Shown here one piece after another: positions 1 through 6,555 of a stretch of DNA of 38,309 nucleotides. The translations under genes were made by a program, and so were the position numbers. The notes beneath the pieces are model-generated. The model did no database searches, was not told the DNA's origin, and saw nothing but the letters and a program-made list of their open reading frames with translations. The DNA is from an uncultured Desulfofustis sp. (GTDB lineage: Bacteria > Desulfobacterota > Desulfobulbia > Desulfobulbales > Desulfocapsaceae). Position 1 is the first letter of the stretch. The number at the start of each line of letters is the position of its first letter. Where the stretch lies: NCBI GenBank assembly GCA_905479735.1, contig CAJQNS010000022.1, positions 1-38,309 of the forward strand, given 5' to 3'.

Positions 1-608
1 TAGTAGAGGGTCCACTGCACCGCATCACGCGGATTGACCACGGCGCTGTACTGGGGCGCAGTTCCTTTGGCTGCGGTTACGGATTGACCGCTGCCAATAT
101 CGAGGCTGCCCTGACCGTTGGCGGCCCGGACCAGTCCCTCAAAAACGGTGATGGCCGCCTGCTGATCGTCCACCGCAACCAGGAACTCGGTGCCTTCCAC
201 GGTGCCGTTTACATAGGGAGTGGAGACCTTGAGGGCACGCGGCCTATGACTGAAGATATGGAGCATGCCCTTGAGCAGCTTGAGCACCGAGATACGCTCT
301 TCGGGAAGGCTGAAAGTGAGGATCGAGTTCTGGTTGATCCTTAGAATCGTCTCGTTGGTCAGGGTGACCGCCGCCCGGCCGCCTGCCCCTACCCGGAGCA
401 CATCGCCGGCGCAGAACTTGTCGTTCAACTTAACGGGCTGCCAGCCCTGCTGTCCTTGGGGTTGAAGTTCGCCGCTGCCCTCGATGGAGACCAGGGTGCC
501 GACCGGTTCGCTGCAATGCTCGGCGCCGATCGCTGCACCGCAGACAAGGTTAGAGATGACAAACAGTATAATTCCCCCAATCAGAACGATACTCAAGCGA
601 TACCTCAT
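1..608 (-). CDS. FecR-domain secreted protein, N-terminal part (C-terminus beyond window)
   Basis: This reading frame starts at ATG 608 and stays open to the left edge, about 202 codons. A purine-rich AGGGAGAGGG ribosome site lies just upstream. Residues 1-31 form a signal peptide (MRYRLSIVLIGGIILF, then a small-residue cleavage region). The rest matches the FecR fold: a PVGTLVSIEG start, a CAGDVLRVGAGGRAAVTLTN segment near residues 70-90, then TPYVNGTVEGTEFLV and ITVFEGLVRAAN. The last visible residues, RDAVQWTLYY, are a common junction in FecR proteins that continue into tetratricopeptide repeats, so a periplasmic FecR-TPR protein is likely. FecR domains outside iron regulation are thought to act as periplasmic ligand or scaffold modules; the role here is unknown. 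The family call is firm; the C-terminal architecture is inferred. Confidence 0.85.
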   Translation of the reverse strand, partial: MRYRLSIVLIGGIILFVISNLVCGAAIGAEHCSEPVGTLVSIEGSGELQPQGQQGWQPVKLNDKFCAGDVLRVGAGGRAAVTLTNETILRINQNSILTFSLPEERISVLKLLKGMLHIFSHRPRALKVSTPYVNGTVEGTEFLVAVDDQQAAITVFEGLVRAANGQGSLDIGSGQSVTAAKGTAPQYSAVVNPRDAVQWTLY

Positions 609-954
609 AGACCCTCTCCCTGTCTCTATCGATGAGCGTTGCGGTCTTTTTCTACGGCGCTGTTCCTCTTCTAATTCTGAAGATTACTGAAGTGCAGGAG
701 CCTCGAAGGGGCTCGGAAGGCAGTTCGACACGGCTGAACTACCTGTCAAACTAAACGGATGAAAACTACCATATAAAGCTATTTAATTTCATTAAAAATT
801 TTCTCACCCCATTGTAATACTGCACAAATTTTTCAGCAGAGATTGACCTTATGAACCGCTCATCATCCCCCCGGAACCAGTGCCTATGGTACAGCCTCGC
901 GGCGGCGGATCTGTGACTGGTTGGATGAGCAAAAATGAAGTGAAATACCAATTC
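609..954. other. Intergenic stretch, upstream region of the FecR gene
   Basis: No convincing gene is seen. It is AT-rich around 765-830, which fits a promoter region for the minus-strand FecR gene. A short hairpin (GAGCC/GGGCTC arms) lies near 700-716. A 61-aa open frame on the minus strand at 766-951 has biased, non-protein-like composition and is not called. Confidence 0.4.
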
Positions 955-1068
955 TTACCTTGCCAATTCCATGATCAGAAGTACGCTCACTATCAAAGCG
1001 GGCATGAAGAGATAGAGTACCACCGGTATTGACCAGAAGGACAGGAACATGGTTATGATTCCCCACAT
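955..1068 (-). CDS. Small hydrophobic protein, 37 aa (candidate)
   Basis: A short frame starts at ATG 1068 and ends at TAA 957-955. A GGGGGA ribosome site sits at good distance (AAAAGGGGGAAACGTC before the ATG). The peptide starts MWGIITMFLSFWSIPVV and is almost wholly hydrophobic, forming one or two short membrane segments, and ends in MELAR. It is a stand-alone gene on the same strand as the FecR gene, about 350 bp upstream of it. Hydrophobic peptides of this size occur as small regulatory membrane proteins or type I toxin-like peptides, but no family is recognised. The ribosome site and uninterrupted hydrophobic stretch support it; its shortness leaves it uncertain. Confidence 0.45.
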   Translation of the reverse strand: MWGIITMFLSFWSIPVVLYLFMPALIVSVLLIMELAR

Positions 1069-1445
1069 GACGTTTCCCCCTTTTCCTTTGCGGAGGAACA
1101 AACACCATCGAGCCGGGACCCTCAATTGAGATCGGCCCGATTTTTTCAGGATCGAAGCTCCCGAAACATTCCCCCTTGTGACTGTACTGTCGCGAAAATC
1201 ATGCCAGAATGATCAGACCTAGGATTTGATCACCCTGAATAGCCGGAGCTGCTGATATCTCTTAAGAAAAATGGTTGGGTTGAAGTGTGGCACTGCGAGA
1301 TGGGTAAATCAATAAGGGGAGTAGCTGTAAAGCGGGTGTACAGAGCCCGGGGGAGGTACCCGACCCGGGCTCCGTACATGGAGCATGCCTAGATCAAGGC
1401 AGGAACAAGGACATGGCTCCATAGGTGGGTTTAGTCTTCAGAGGT
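1069..1445. other. Intergenic stretch with one strong hairpin
   Basis: No gene is seen. The notable element is the long GC-rich hairpin at 1337-1378, listed separately. The rest holds no recognisable RNA or protein signal. Confidence 0.4.
1337..1378. other. Strong GC-rich stem-loop
   Basis: Two 15-base arms (TGTACAGAGCCCGGG at 1337-1351 and CCCGGGCTCCGTACA at 1364-1378) pair with one mismatch around a 12-base loop. It lies about 70 bp past the end of the 64-aa minus-strand ORF and could end or stabilise that transcript. Neither side carries a T-run, so it is not a classic intrinsic terminator. Confidence 0.55.
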
Positions 1446-1640
1446 TCAGGCGGTCTGCTCACCGCCTTCATCTTTCCTCAGAGGTTTGATCTCGATCTTG
1501 TGGTCCCTGGACATACGGGTTGAAACCAGGGCAATGTATCCCTCGACAATCTCCTCTGAGCCTATTTTTCTACAATGGGCTTCGATTCTGCCCATTCTAT
1601 TTTTCGAAATATACGGTGTAATTGTCTTTATAATCGCCAT
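1446..1640 (-). CDS. Small hypothetical protein, 64 aa
   Basis: The frame starts at ATG 1640 behind a good ribosome site (GAGAGGGGAAG, spacing about 4) and encodes MAIIKTITPYISKNRMGRIE, then a mixed, soluble, charged sequence ending GGEQTA. A segment near residues 27-50 (IGSEEIVEGYIALVSTRMSR) looks like a regular alternating beta/alpha pattern. No family is recognised. Composition and ribosome site resemble a real small protein, unlike the overlapping plus-strand frame. It appears monocistronic, with a possible leader hairpin at 1672-1696 and the stem-loop at 1337-1378 downstream. Confidence 0.5.
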   Translation of the reverse strand: MAIIKTITPYISKNRMGRIEAHCRKIGSEEIVEGYIALVSTRMSRDHKIEIKPLRKDEGGEQTA

Positions 1641-2103
1641 GCCTTCCCCTCTCGCAGCTTGTCTGGTTCTAAAAGATGCCGGAGCTCCTACATCTTCAAC
1701 TGTTTTTCATTGTCTGACAGGCAAGGCAGGTGGTAACTCAGATCACCGGTTGGAAGCCTCACCCCTTATCCCCAATCGGGTAGAAGCGATAATCGTGCCG
1801 GAATCTAGCTGGCTTAGGTTTTCCCTTAAATTTTTCTTTAACACCATGAATTGATAGGATTTTCACCTTGTTCAATGGACGATTAAGGGAAACTTTGCAA
1901 GGACTGGTTGGGCCGGATGACAACTTTGTAGGCAGGATAATTGTTCACTTGTACACAGTTTTTACAGCTTTTTCTGCCATCCATATTTCCATCCAACTCT
2001 AGCAAAGAAGTCATTTGCATTTGGACCGGTTGTGCCATATTCTGGCTTCCGGCTCTGATAATTTTATGAGGACTTCTTTCTTTATCTGGCAAGGGTATCA
2101 GCA
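1641..2103. other. Intergenic stretch between divergent genes
   Basis: This holds the leader of the 64-aa minus-strand ORF and the upstream region of the GNAT gene. A hairpin at 1672-1696 (arms AAGATG/CATCTT around a GGAGCTCC core) lies in the minus-strand leader. A GATAAT-like -10 candidate for the GNAT gene occurs near 2057. A 73-aa minus frame at 1883-2104 has no ribosome site and is not called. Confidence 0.35.
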
Positions 2104-2715
2104 ATGGAATATGAATTTAGCCACCGCATTGTGGCCGAAGCGCTGTATGAAGCGCTGACCGAGGATGCCTTCTATATCACCATGGAAAAATCGGTCACCA
2201 ATGGCTCGGCCCGGGAAGCGATGCTCCGCTACCTGGACTACTCAATGGTCGAGGCGCACCGCTATGGAGTGCTGTTGATATCAGCAGACCAAAAATCCGG
2301 GGCAGCTATCTGGTCCCGACCGCTGGAGCGGGAGCTGGAAAGAGAGAAACAGAGAAGCAAGAGGGATTTCATCATACACCACATGGGCCAGTCCAGCCTC
2401 GAGAGCTACGAGGCGATGGTGGCTTTCATGGCAGAAAAGTCAGCCCCACAGATCGATGCAGACGCCTGGTACCTCTCGATTGTGGGTATTCATCCACGCT
2501 CTCAGGGAAGGGGCCACGGTGTTGATCTGGTCGAGGAAGTACTCCAGAAAACGGACAGGATGAACCGACCCACCTACCTGGAGACCTTTTCACCGCGAAA
2601 CATCTCCTTTTACGAACGGTTGGGCTACCGGTCGATCGACCGGATTCATGAACCGACCAGCAGGGTAGACTATTGGATTATGTCACGAGAGAGCAAGGAC
2701 CGTCCAAACGAATGA
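2104..2715 (+). CDS. GNAT family N-acetyltransferase
   Basis: A 203-aa cytoplasmic protein with an AAGGGT ribosome site eight bases before the ATG. The acetyl-CoA binding motif A is clear at about residues 120-150: WYLSIVGIHPRSQGRGHG, containing Q-x-x-G-x-G. Motif B follows as YLETFSPRNISFYERLGYR, the usual N-x-x-F-Y-x-x-x-G-Y pattern. The N-terminal 110 residues are less conserved and probably set substrate choice. The length and the long charged alpha-helical insert (ERELEREKQRSKRDF) resemble the GNATs related to yeast and streptomycete acetyltransferases of small amines. The substrate cannot be told. It is a lone gene with no operon partner. Confidence 0.85.
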   Translation: MEYEFSHRIVAEALYEALTEDAFYITMEKSVTNGSAREAMLRYLDYSMVEAHRYGVLLISADQKSGAAIWSRPLERELEREKQRSKRDFIIHHMGQSSLESYEAMVAFMAEKSAPQIDADAWYLSIVGIHPRSQGRGHGVDLVEEVLQKTDRMNRPTYLETFSPRNISFYERLGYRSIDRIHEPTSRVDYWIMSRESKDRPNE

Positions 2716-2815
2716 GCTGAGCTCTGGAAGCGGAGCGAAGAAAGCACCCCCCTGGCAGGTGCTCTGCCGTCAAAGAGATCCTTTCAACGCTCTTCCTGCC
2801 TCAATCCTGAGTTTT

Positions 2816-3070
2816 TTAGAATAGTTTCGAAAACACTGACAACAGTCCGCCCTGGGGCTTTGTTTCGGCCAGGCTGCGGATTGAATCGACCGCCCCGGTG
2901 ACGGCCTGATAGATGCGCTTAATTACCCAGCCCAGCAGTTCAAGCGGGGCGATAAATATCAGGTAAAGCGAGAGAAGCAAGTAATCACCAATACTGAGCT
3001 CGAGCTCAAATTTAAAAACAGGATCATAGTCGCCGGGATCGAATTCTTCGTGAGATGCTCTATACTCCAT
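2816..3070 (-). CDS. Small membrane-associated hypothetical protein, 84 aa
   Basis: Starts at ATG 3070 behind a GGGGGTAA ribosome site. The N-terminal 25 residues are acidic (HEEFDPGDYDPVFKFELELS). One membrane segment follows at about residues 29-50 (LLLSLYLIFIAPLELLGWVI), then a basic patch and a polar tail ending LLSVFSKLF. No family is recognised. It converges with the GNAT gene. A candidate minus-strand promoter (TTGACA-17-GATAAT) lies about 200 bp upstream at 3277-3305, so it may be the target of the operator-like inverted repeat there. The signs that this is a real gene are good; its function is unknown. Confidence 0.6.
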   Translation of the reverse strand: MEYRASHEEFDPGDYDPVFKFELELSIGDYLLLSLYLIFIAPLELLGWVIKRIYQAVTGAVDSIRSLAETKPQGGLLSVFSKLF

Positions 3071-3276
3071 GACTTACCCCCGAAAAAGGTATGTCAGTCA
3101 ACCTGAGAGTAGTTGGCTGAAGATTTTGCTAGTAGGGCTTGCGGATTATTGACAGTAGCTCAACCCTTACCGTTACGGACTAGACGAAGTGTCTGGCTAT
3201 GCGGTCTTTGGAACAGTAACGCCTCTGTAGTGTCTGTAAGAGATTTGGAGTTGGGCGTATCTGACGCTTAATGACT

Positions 3277-3305
3277 ATTATCTTATACCACATTGTGGTT
3301 GTCAA
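3277..3305 (-). promoter_or_regulatory. Candidate sigma-70 promoter facing left, with embedded palindrome
   Basis: On the minus strand TTGACA (plus 3300-3305) is followed after 17 bases by GATAAT (plus 3277-3282), close to consensus. The spacer contains the perfect palindrome ACCACA-A-TGTGGT, a natural repressor site. It would drive the 84-aa gene with a leader of about 200 nt. Confidence 0.45.
3289..3302. repeat. Inverted repeat, left arm (CACATTGTGGTTGT)
   Basis: This 14-base arm is exactly complementary to 3408-3421. Both copies overlap the -35/spacer part of a promoter candidate facing outward, so they look like two copies of one operator rather than a hairpin. Confidence 0.6.
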
Positions 3306-3400
3306 GAAATAAATAACATCCGCCGTTACCCCTATAGATCCAAGCCATTGCCGTGTTTCGAGATTGTCCCTATTGTTTATTCAGGATGAACATCACCAGC

Positions 3401-3428
3401 TTGACACACAACCACAATGTGATAGAGT
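3401..3428 (+). promoter_or_regulatory. Candidate sigma-70 promoter facing right, with operator copy
   Basis: TTGACA at 3401-3406 and TAGAGT at 3423-3428 are separated by 16 bases. The spacer holds ACAACCACAATGTG (3408-3421), the exact inverse of 3289-3302. It points toward the hemolysin III family gene at 3535, but the tandem repeat at 3488-3526 lies between them. Confidence 0.4.
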
Positions 3429-3487
3429 GGCCTCGACTGGAAAACTTGGCCCTGCCATTTCCCCGTCTCCAGCAAGAGACCAGATCC

Positions 3488-3526
3488 TAACTGAAAATCG
3501 GACACATTAACTGAAAATCGGACACA
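3488..3526 (+). repeat. Two tandem 19-bp repeats, period 20, resembling an IS end
   Basis: The unit TAACTGAAAATCGGACACA occurs at 3488-3506 and again at 3508-3526 with no mismatch. Closely spaced repeated binding sites are typical of the ends of IS21-family elements. No istA/istB gene is in the window, so this would be a solo end or remnant. It lies nine bases before the start of the downstream gene and may have replaced its native leader. Confidence 0.5.
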
Positions 3527-3534
3527 ATCAGCCA

Positions 3535-4179
3535 ATGAAAAAGCAAGATACGAGTCCGTTCGCCATGCATGAGGGCGAGAGGTTTAACAGCATAAGCCAC
3601 CTCATCGGGGCAATCTTTGCCCTGACGGGGCTGGTGTTGCTGGTTGTCATGTCGTCCCTGCAGGGAGATCCCTGGAAGATAGTCAGTTTCAGCATTTATG
3701 GGACCACTCTGCTGCTGGTCTACTTGAACTCAGCCTTATATCACTCACTTCAGGGGCGCCCCAAAACACTATTTCAAAGACTCGACCACCTCTCAATTTA
3801 TCTACTGATTGCGGGAACTTACACCCCACTTACCCTGATTACCCTGCGCGGCGGGTGGGGCTGGTCGCTGTTTGGCGTGATATGGGGGCTCGCACTATTG
3901 GGGCTGATTCTTGAGTTTCTGCTTACCACTCATAAAAAACCCATAACCCTGGGCATCTATGCCACCATGGGCTGGCTGGTAGTGTTTGCCATCCAACCGC
4001 TGTGGAAATCACTGCCTGGACCAGGCTTGGTAACGCTTGTAATTGGAGGTGTCTTTTACACTGTCGGTATATATTTTTACGTCTCCAAGGGCAAAATACC
4101 CCACTCGCATGGTATCTGGCACCTGTTTGTCATTGCCGGCAGTTTTTTCCATTTCCTGACCATGCTGAGCATCCTCTAG
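3535..4179 (+). CDS. Hemolysin III family (PAQR/HlyIII) membrane protein
   Basis: A 214-aa, seven-helix inner-membrane protein. Family marks are present in order: ERFNSISHLIGA near residues 15-26, SALYHS near 66-71, FQRLDHLSIYLLIAGTYTP near 80-98, and HSHGIWHLFVIAGSFFHF near 190-208. The conserved His of SALYH and the two His of H-G-I-W-H plus F-F-H form the predicted metal site of the PAQR superfamily. Bacterial members (YqfA, HlyIII) are usually annotated as hemolysin III, but the physiological role is unsettled and probably concerns membrane lipid homeostasis. There is no good ribosome site before ATG 3535, and ATG 3565 is an alternative. Repeats of IS-end type lie directly upstream. Confidence 0.88.
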   Translation: MKKQDTSPFAMHEGERFNSISHLIGAIFALTGLVLLVVMSSLQGDPWKIVSFSIYGTTLLLVYLNSALYHSLQGRPKTLFQRLDHLSIYLLIAGTYTPLTLITLRGGWGWSLFGVIWGLALLGLILEFLLTTHKKPITLGIYATMGWLVVFAIQPLWKSLPGPGLVTLVIGGVFYTVGIYFYVSKGKIPHSHGIWHLFVIAGSFFHFLTMLSIL

Positions 4180-4197
4180 ACGGCCACCACTGCCATC

Positions 4198-5403
4198 TTA
4201 CTTGCGAAGCAACAGCAGGATAGATTTGGACGGGGCTCCGTCAGGGTTCACTCCCGCCTTCCTTTGAAATTCTGCAATTGCAGCCCTGCTGCCCTTCCCC
4301 AAGCTGCCGTCAATTTCACCGTCGTAATAGCCTTGTTTCTTCAGTAGTTTCTGAAGCTCGATCTTCTCTTCTCCGTTCAGAGATTCCGGCGGACGGGGCC
4401 AGGTCTGCACCATTCCCGGGTAACCGGCCAGCCGGTCGGCCAACAACCCCACCCCAAGAGCATAGGCATCGGCGTTATTGTAGCGCTTCAGGACAAAGAA
4501 ATTTCGCATCATAAGAAAGCCCGGACCCGCATCCCCAGCCAACAGCTTGAGCACCGCTTTCTCGCCAGGCCTCGGAAAGGCTCTGCCTGCCGGACGCTGA
4601 AAACCCAGTTTCTGCCACTCGGAAATGAGTTTTGTCTGTCCTTCCAGCTTGCCGCTGCCCGAGGGTACAATTACCTCATATCCCCATGATTTGCCGGTCC
4701 GCCAGCCATTCTTGTGCAGCAGGTTGGCGGCGGTTGCCAAGGCGTCGGGAATTGAGTTCCAGATATCACGTTTGCCATTGCCGTCCATATCGATTCCATA
4801 GGCCAGGTAGCTGGTGGGAATAAACTGGGTGTGCCCCATGGCGCCGGCCCAGGACCCGCTGAACTGTTCCACGTGTACATCGCCCGCTTGAAGAATCTTC
4901 AGGGCTGCAACCAACTGGCTGCGGCCAAACTTTCTTCTTTTAGGGTCTGCGTAGGCCAGGGTTGCCAGAGCCTGGGGGACATAGTGCAAGCGCTCCGGCC
5001 GTTTCAACACCTCTCCGTAGTTCGATTCCATGGACCAGATTGCCAGCAGAACGCTGCGCCTGACCTCGAATTTGTCGGATACGGCGCTCAGGGTTTCATC
5101 ATGAACCCGATCCATCTGCAGGCCTCTGGAAATTGAGATGGGGTTGACCCGACTGTCGAGATAGTCCCAGATCTCGGTGGTGAATTCCGGCTGGTAGTTG
5201 GCCTTTTCCAGGACCTTGGCGTCAAACTCAGATATCCCGGCAAAGGCCTTGTCCCAGGTAGCCTGGCGAACTCCCTGCTGACCGGCTACCGGCTTGAACT
5301 CATCGAGCCATTGTTCGAAGCTGCTCTGGGCCGAAACGGTTGTCGTTAGAAAAAGTGCCAGCAATAGGCTCAGCTGACAGACAACCCTGCATATTTTTTT
5401 CAC
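4198..5403 (-). CDS. Lytic murein transglycosylase, MltB type, with C-terminal peptidoglycan-binding domain
   Basis: Cleaves the glycan strand of peptidoglycan to form 1,6-anhydromuramyl ends, in the periplasm. GTG 5403 is chosen as start because AGGAGG sits four bases before it. The frame is open to an ATG at 5442, but that would translate part of the upstream palindrome. Residues 1-25 are a signal peptide (basic start, LSLLLALFL core, VSAQ cleavage), with no lipobox Cys. The SLT_2 domain spans about 28-320 with the catalytic Glu in SMESNYG (Glu126) and the typical AGAMGHTQFIPTSYLAYG and DIWNSIPDALATAANLL blocks. A PG_binding_1 domain ends the protein (ELQKLLKKQGYYDGEIDGSL, then A-I-A-E-F-Q). 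401 aa, normal for the family. Monocistronic. Confidence 0.93.
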   Translation of the reverse strand: MKKICRVVCQLSLLLALFLTTTVSAQSSFEQWLDEFKPVAGQQGVRQATWDKAFAGISEFDAKVLEKANYQPEFTTEIWDYLDSRVNPISISRGLQMDRVHDETLSAVSDKFEVRRSVLLAIWSMESNYGEVLKRPERLHYVPQALATLAYADPKRRKFGRSQLVAALKILQAGDVHVEQFSGSWAGAMGHTQFIPTSYLAYGIDMDGNGKRDIWNSIPDALATAANLLHKNGWRTGKSWGYEVIVPSGSGKLEGQTKLISEWQKLGFQRPAGRAFPRPGEKAVLKLLAGDAGPGFLMMRNFFVLKRYNNADAYALGVGLLADRLAGYPGMVQTWPRPPESLNGEEKIELQKLLKKQGYYDGEIDGSLGKGSRAAIAEFQRKAGVNPDGAPSKSILLLLRK

Positions 5404-5433
5404 ACATCCTCCTGGCAGATATGGCGAGCTAAG

Positions 5434-5457
5434 GTGACACAATACCTATTGTGTCCC
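5434..5457. repeat. REP-like palindrome, copy 1
   Basis: The arms GTGACACAATA and TATTGTGTCCC flank a CC centre and pair with one mismatch. Together with flanking bases (5430-5455) it is an exact inverted copy of 5502-5527. Such GGGGACACAAT-type palindromes resemble the elements mobilised by REP-associated tyrosine transposases. It lies just upstream of the transglycosylase start. Confidence 0.6.
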
Positions 5458-5499
5458 TCTTGCGCTGATCTATTGATTCTACACGCGTAAATGTGGGTG

Positions 5500-5523
5500 G
5501 TGACACAATAGGTATTGTGTCAC
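5500..5523. repeat. REP-like palindrome, copy 2 (inverted to copy 1)
   Basis: Perfect 11-bp arms GTGACACAATA/TATTGTGTCAC around GG. It faces copy 1 across a 42-bp spacer, giving the paired head-to-head arrangement typical of REP doublets. No transposase gene is in the window. Confidence 0.6.
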
Positions 5524-5565
5524 CTTAACTGTTAAACTCTGGTAAAATAACACATTCTTCTCACA

Positions 5566-5607
5566 GAAAAAAACCCCTGTCGGAACCTGGTTCCGCAGGG
5601 GTTTAAA
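5566..5607 (-). terminator. Intrinsic terminator after hyi-garR
   Basis: Read on the minus strand, AAACCCCTGCGGAACC pairs with GGTTCCG(A)CAGGGGTTT with one bulged base, and the stem is followed by a run of seven Ts (plus 5567-5573). It lies 22-63 bases past the garR stop. Position and T-run make it a good rho-independent terminator. Confidence 0.85.
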
Positions 5608-5628
5608 AACAGCTTGAAGAGTGATCGA

Positions 5629-6513
5629 TTATCTCTTTACTTCCACCTGGGCTGCTTTTTCGTAATACTGGATAAGGCCACCGTGATCGTCTCCCTGCTT
5701 ACCATCGACTTTCAGGGCCTGCATGATTTCCATGACTCCGGCGGTGAGCGGCAGTGGAACACCGATCTCATGGGCTGTTTCCAGAACATTGGCCAGGTCC
5801 TTGATGTGGAGTTCGATGCGGAATCCCGGATCGAACTTGCGGTCCATGACCAGTGGCGCCTTGGCCTCAAGCACCGTGCTGCCGGCCAGCCCGCCCCTGA
5901 TTGCCTCATAGACCAGCTCGGGCTCAACGCCAGCCTTGGTAGCCAGGACCAGGGCCTCCGACATGGCGGCAATATTGAGCGCCACTATGATCTGGTTGGC
6001 CAGCTTGGTAGTATTGCCGGCTCCGATACTGCCGGTATAAACCACCGATCCGGCCATGGTCATCATCAGCTCGTAGTACTTGTCGAATATTTCTTTTTTA
6101 CCGCCAACCATCACCGAAATAGTGCCGTCGATGGCCTTGGGCTCCCCGCCGCTGACGGGAGCATCGAGCAGATCAACCCCGATTTTTTCTAGTTCGCCGT
6201 AGACTTCCTTGCTGGCCAGCGGGGCAATCGAACTCATATCGATCACGACCGTACCGGGCTTGGCGCCCTCGATGATACCGTTTTCCCCCAGCACCACTTG
6301 TTTTACGTGTGGTGAATTGGGCAGCATGGTAATGATAATTTCAGTCTGCTCGGCAACCGCTTTGGGGCTGTCAGCAGAGGCGGCACCGGCGGCAACCAGT
6401 TCATCAACCGGAGCTTGTTGGTGGTCCATTACCACCAGATCATAACCGGCCTTGAGCATATTCTTGCTCATCGGCTTCCCCATGATTCCTAATCCAATAA
6501 ATCCTACTTTCAT
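5629..6513 (-). CDS. garR: 2-hydroxy-3-oxopropionate (tartronate semialdehyde) reductase
   Basis: Reduces tartronate semialdehyde to D-glycerate with NAD(P)H. The 294-aa protein belongs to the beta-hydroxyacid dehydrogenase family. It has the Rossmann motif GFIGLGIMG at residues 4-12, the substrate motif DAPVSGGEP at 117-125, the catalytic Lys170 in GNTTKLANQ, and the C-terminal all-alpha domain with KDLANVLETA. The start is supported by AAAGGAG upstream. It follows hyi by 42 bp on the same strand, and hydroxypyruvate isomerase plus this enzyme form the known pair that takes hydroxypyruvate or glyoxylate-derived C3 units to glycerate. A strong terminator follows. The related 3-hydroxyisobutyrate dehydrogenase activity is possible by sequence alone, but the hyi neighbour favours GarR. 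Confidence 0.9.
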   Translation of the reverse strand: MKVGFIGLGIMGKPMSKNMLKAGYDLVVMDHQQAPVDELVAAGAASADSPKAVAEQTEIIITMLPNSPHVKQVVLGENGIIEGAKPGTVVIDMSSIAPLASKEVYGELEKIGVDLLDAPVSGGEPKAIDGTISVMVGGKKEIFDKYYELMMTMAGSVVYTGSIGAGNTTKLANQIIVALNIAAMSEALVLATKAGVEPELVYEAIRGGLAGSTVLEAKAPLVMDRKFDPGFRIELHIKDLANVLETAHEIGVPLPLTAGVMEIMQALKVDGKQGDDHGGLIQYYEKAAQVEVKR

Positions 6514-6555
6514 GTCTATCTCCTTTGTCTGGTATGAATTATTCCGTTAGTTCTG

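Larger units (their letters stand above)
3071..3534. other. Gene-free spacer with divergent promoters and mobile-element traces
   Basis: No gene is seen in these 464 bases. It holds an inverted 14-bp repeat associated with two outward-facing promoter candidates (3277-3428) and a 20-bp-period tandem repeat at 3488-3526. The shared operator-like sequence flanking an empty centre suggests a regulatory region left after gene loss, or one serving both neighbours. Confidence 0.45.

Noticed and set aside
1720-1770. c-di-GMP (GEMM) riboswitch
   Set aside because: A few GCAA/CCTC-like bases are suggestive, but the conserved tetraloop and helix pattern are absent on both strands.
1883-2104. 73-codon minus-strand frame touching the GNAT start
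   Set aside because: No ribosome site, odd composition, and it occupies the promoter region of the GNAT gene.
5404-5442. ATG 5442 as start of the transglycosylase
   Set aside because: It would translate part of the REP-like palindrome and bury the signal peptide behind 13 residues; GTG 5403 has AGGAGG at ideal spacing.
5614-6192. 192-codon plus-strand frame over garR
   Set aside because: The minus strand encodes a clear GarR with cofactor and catalytic motifs; the plus frame has no ribosome site or family match.
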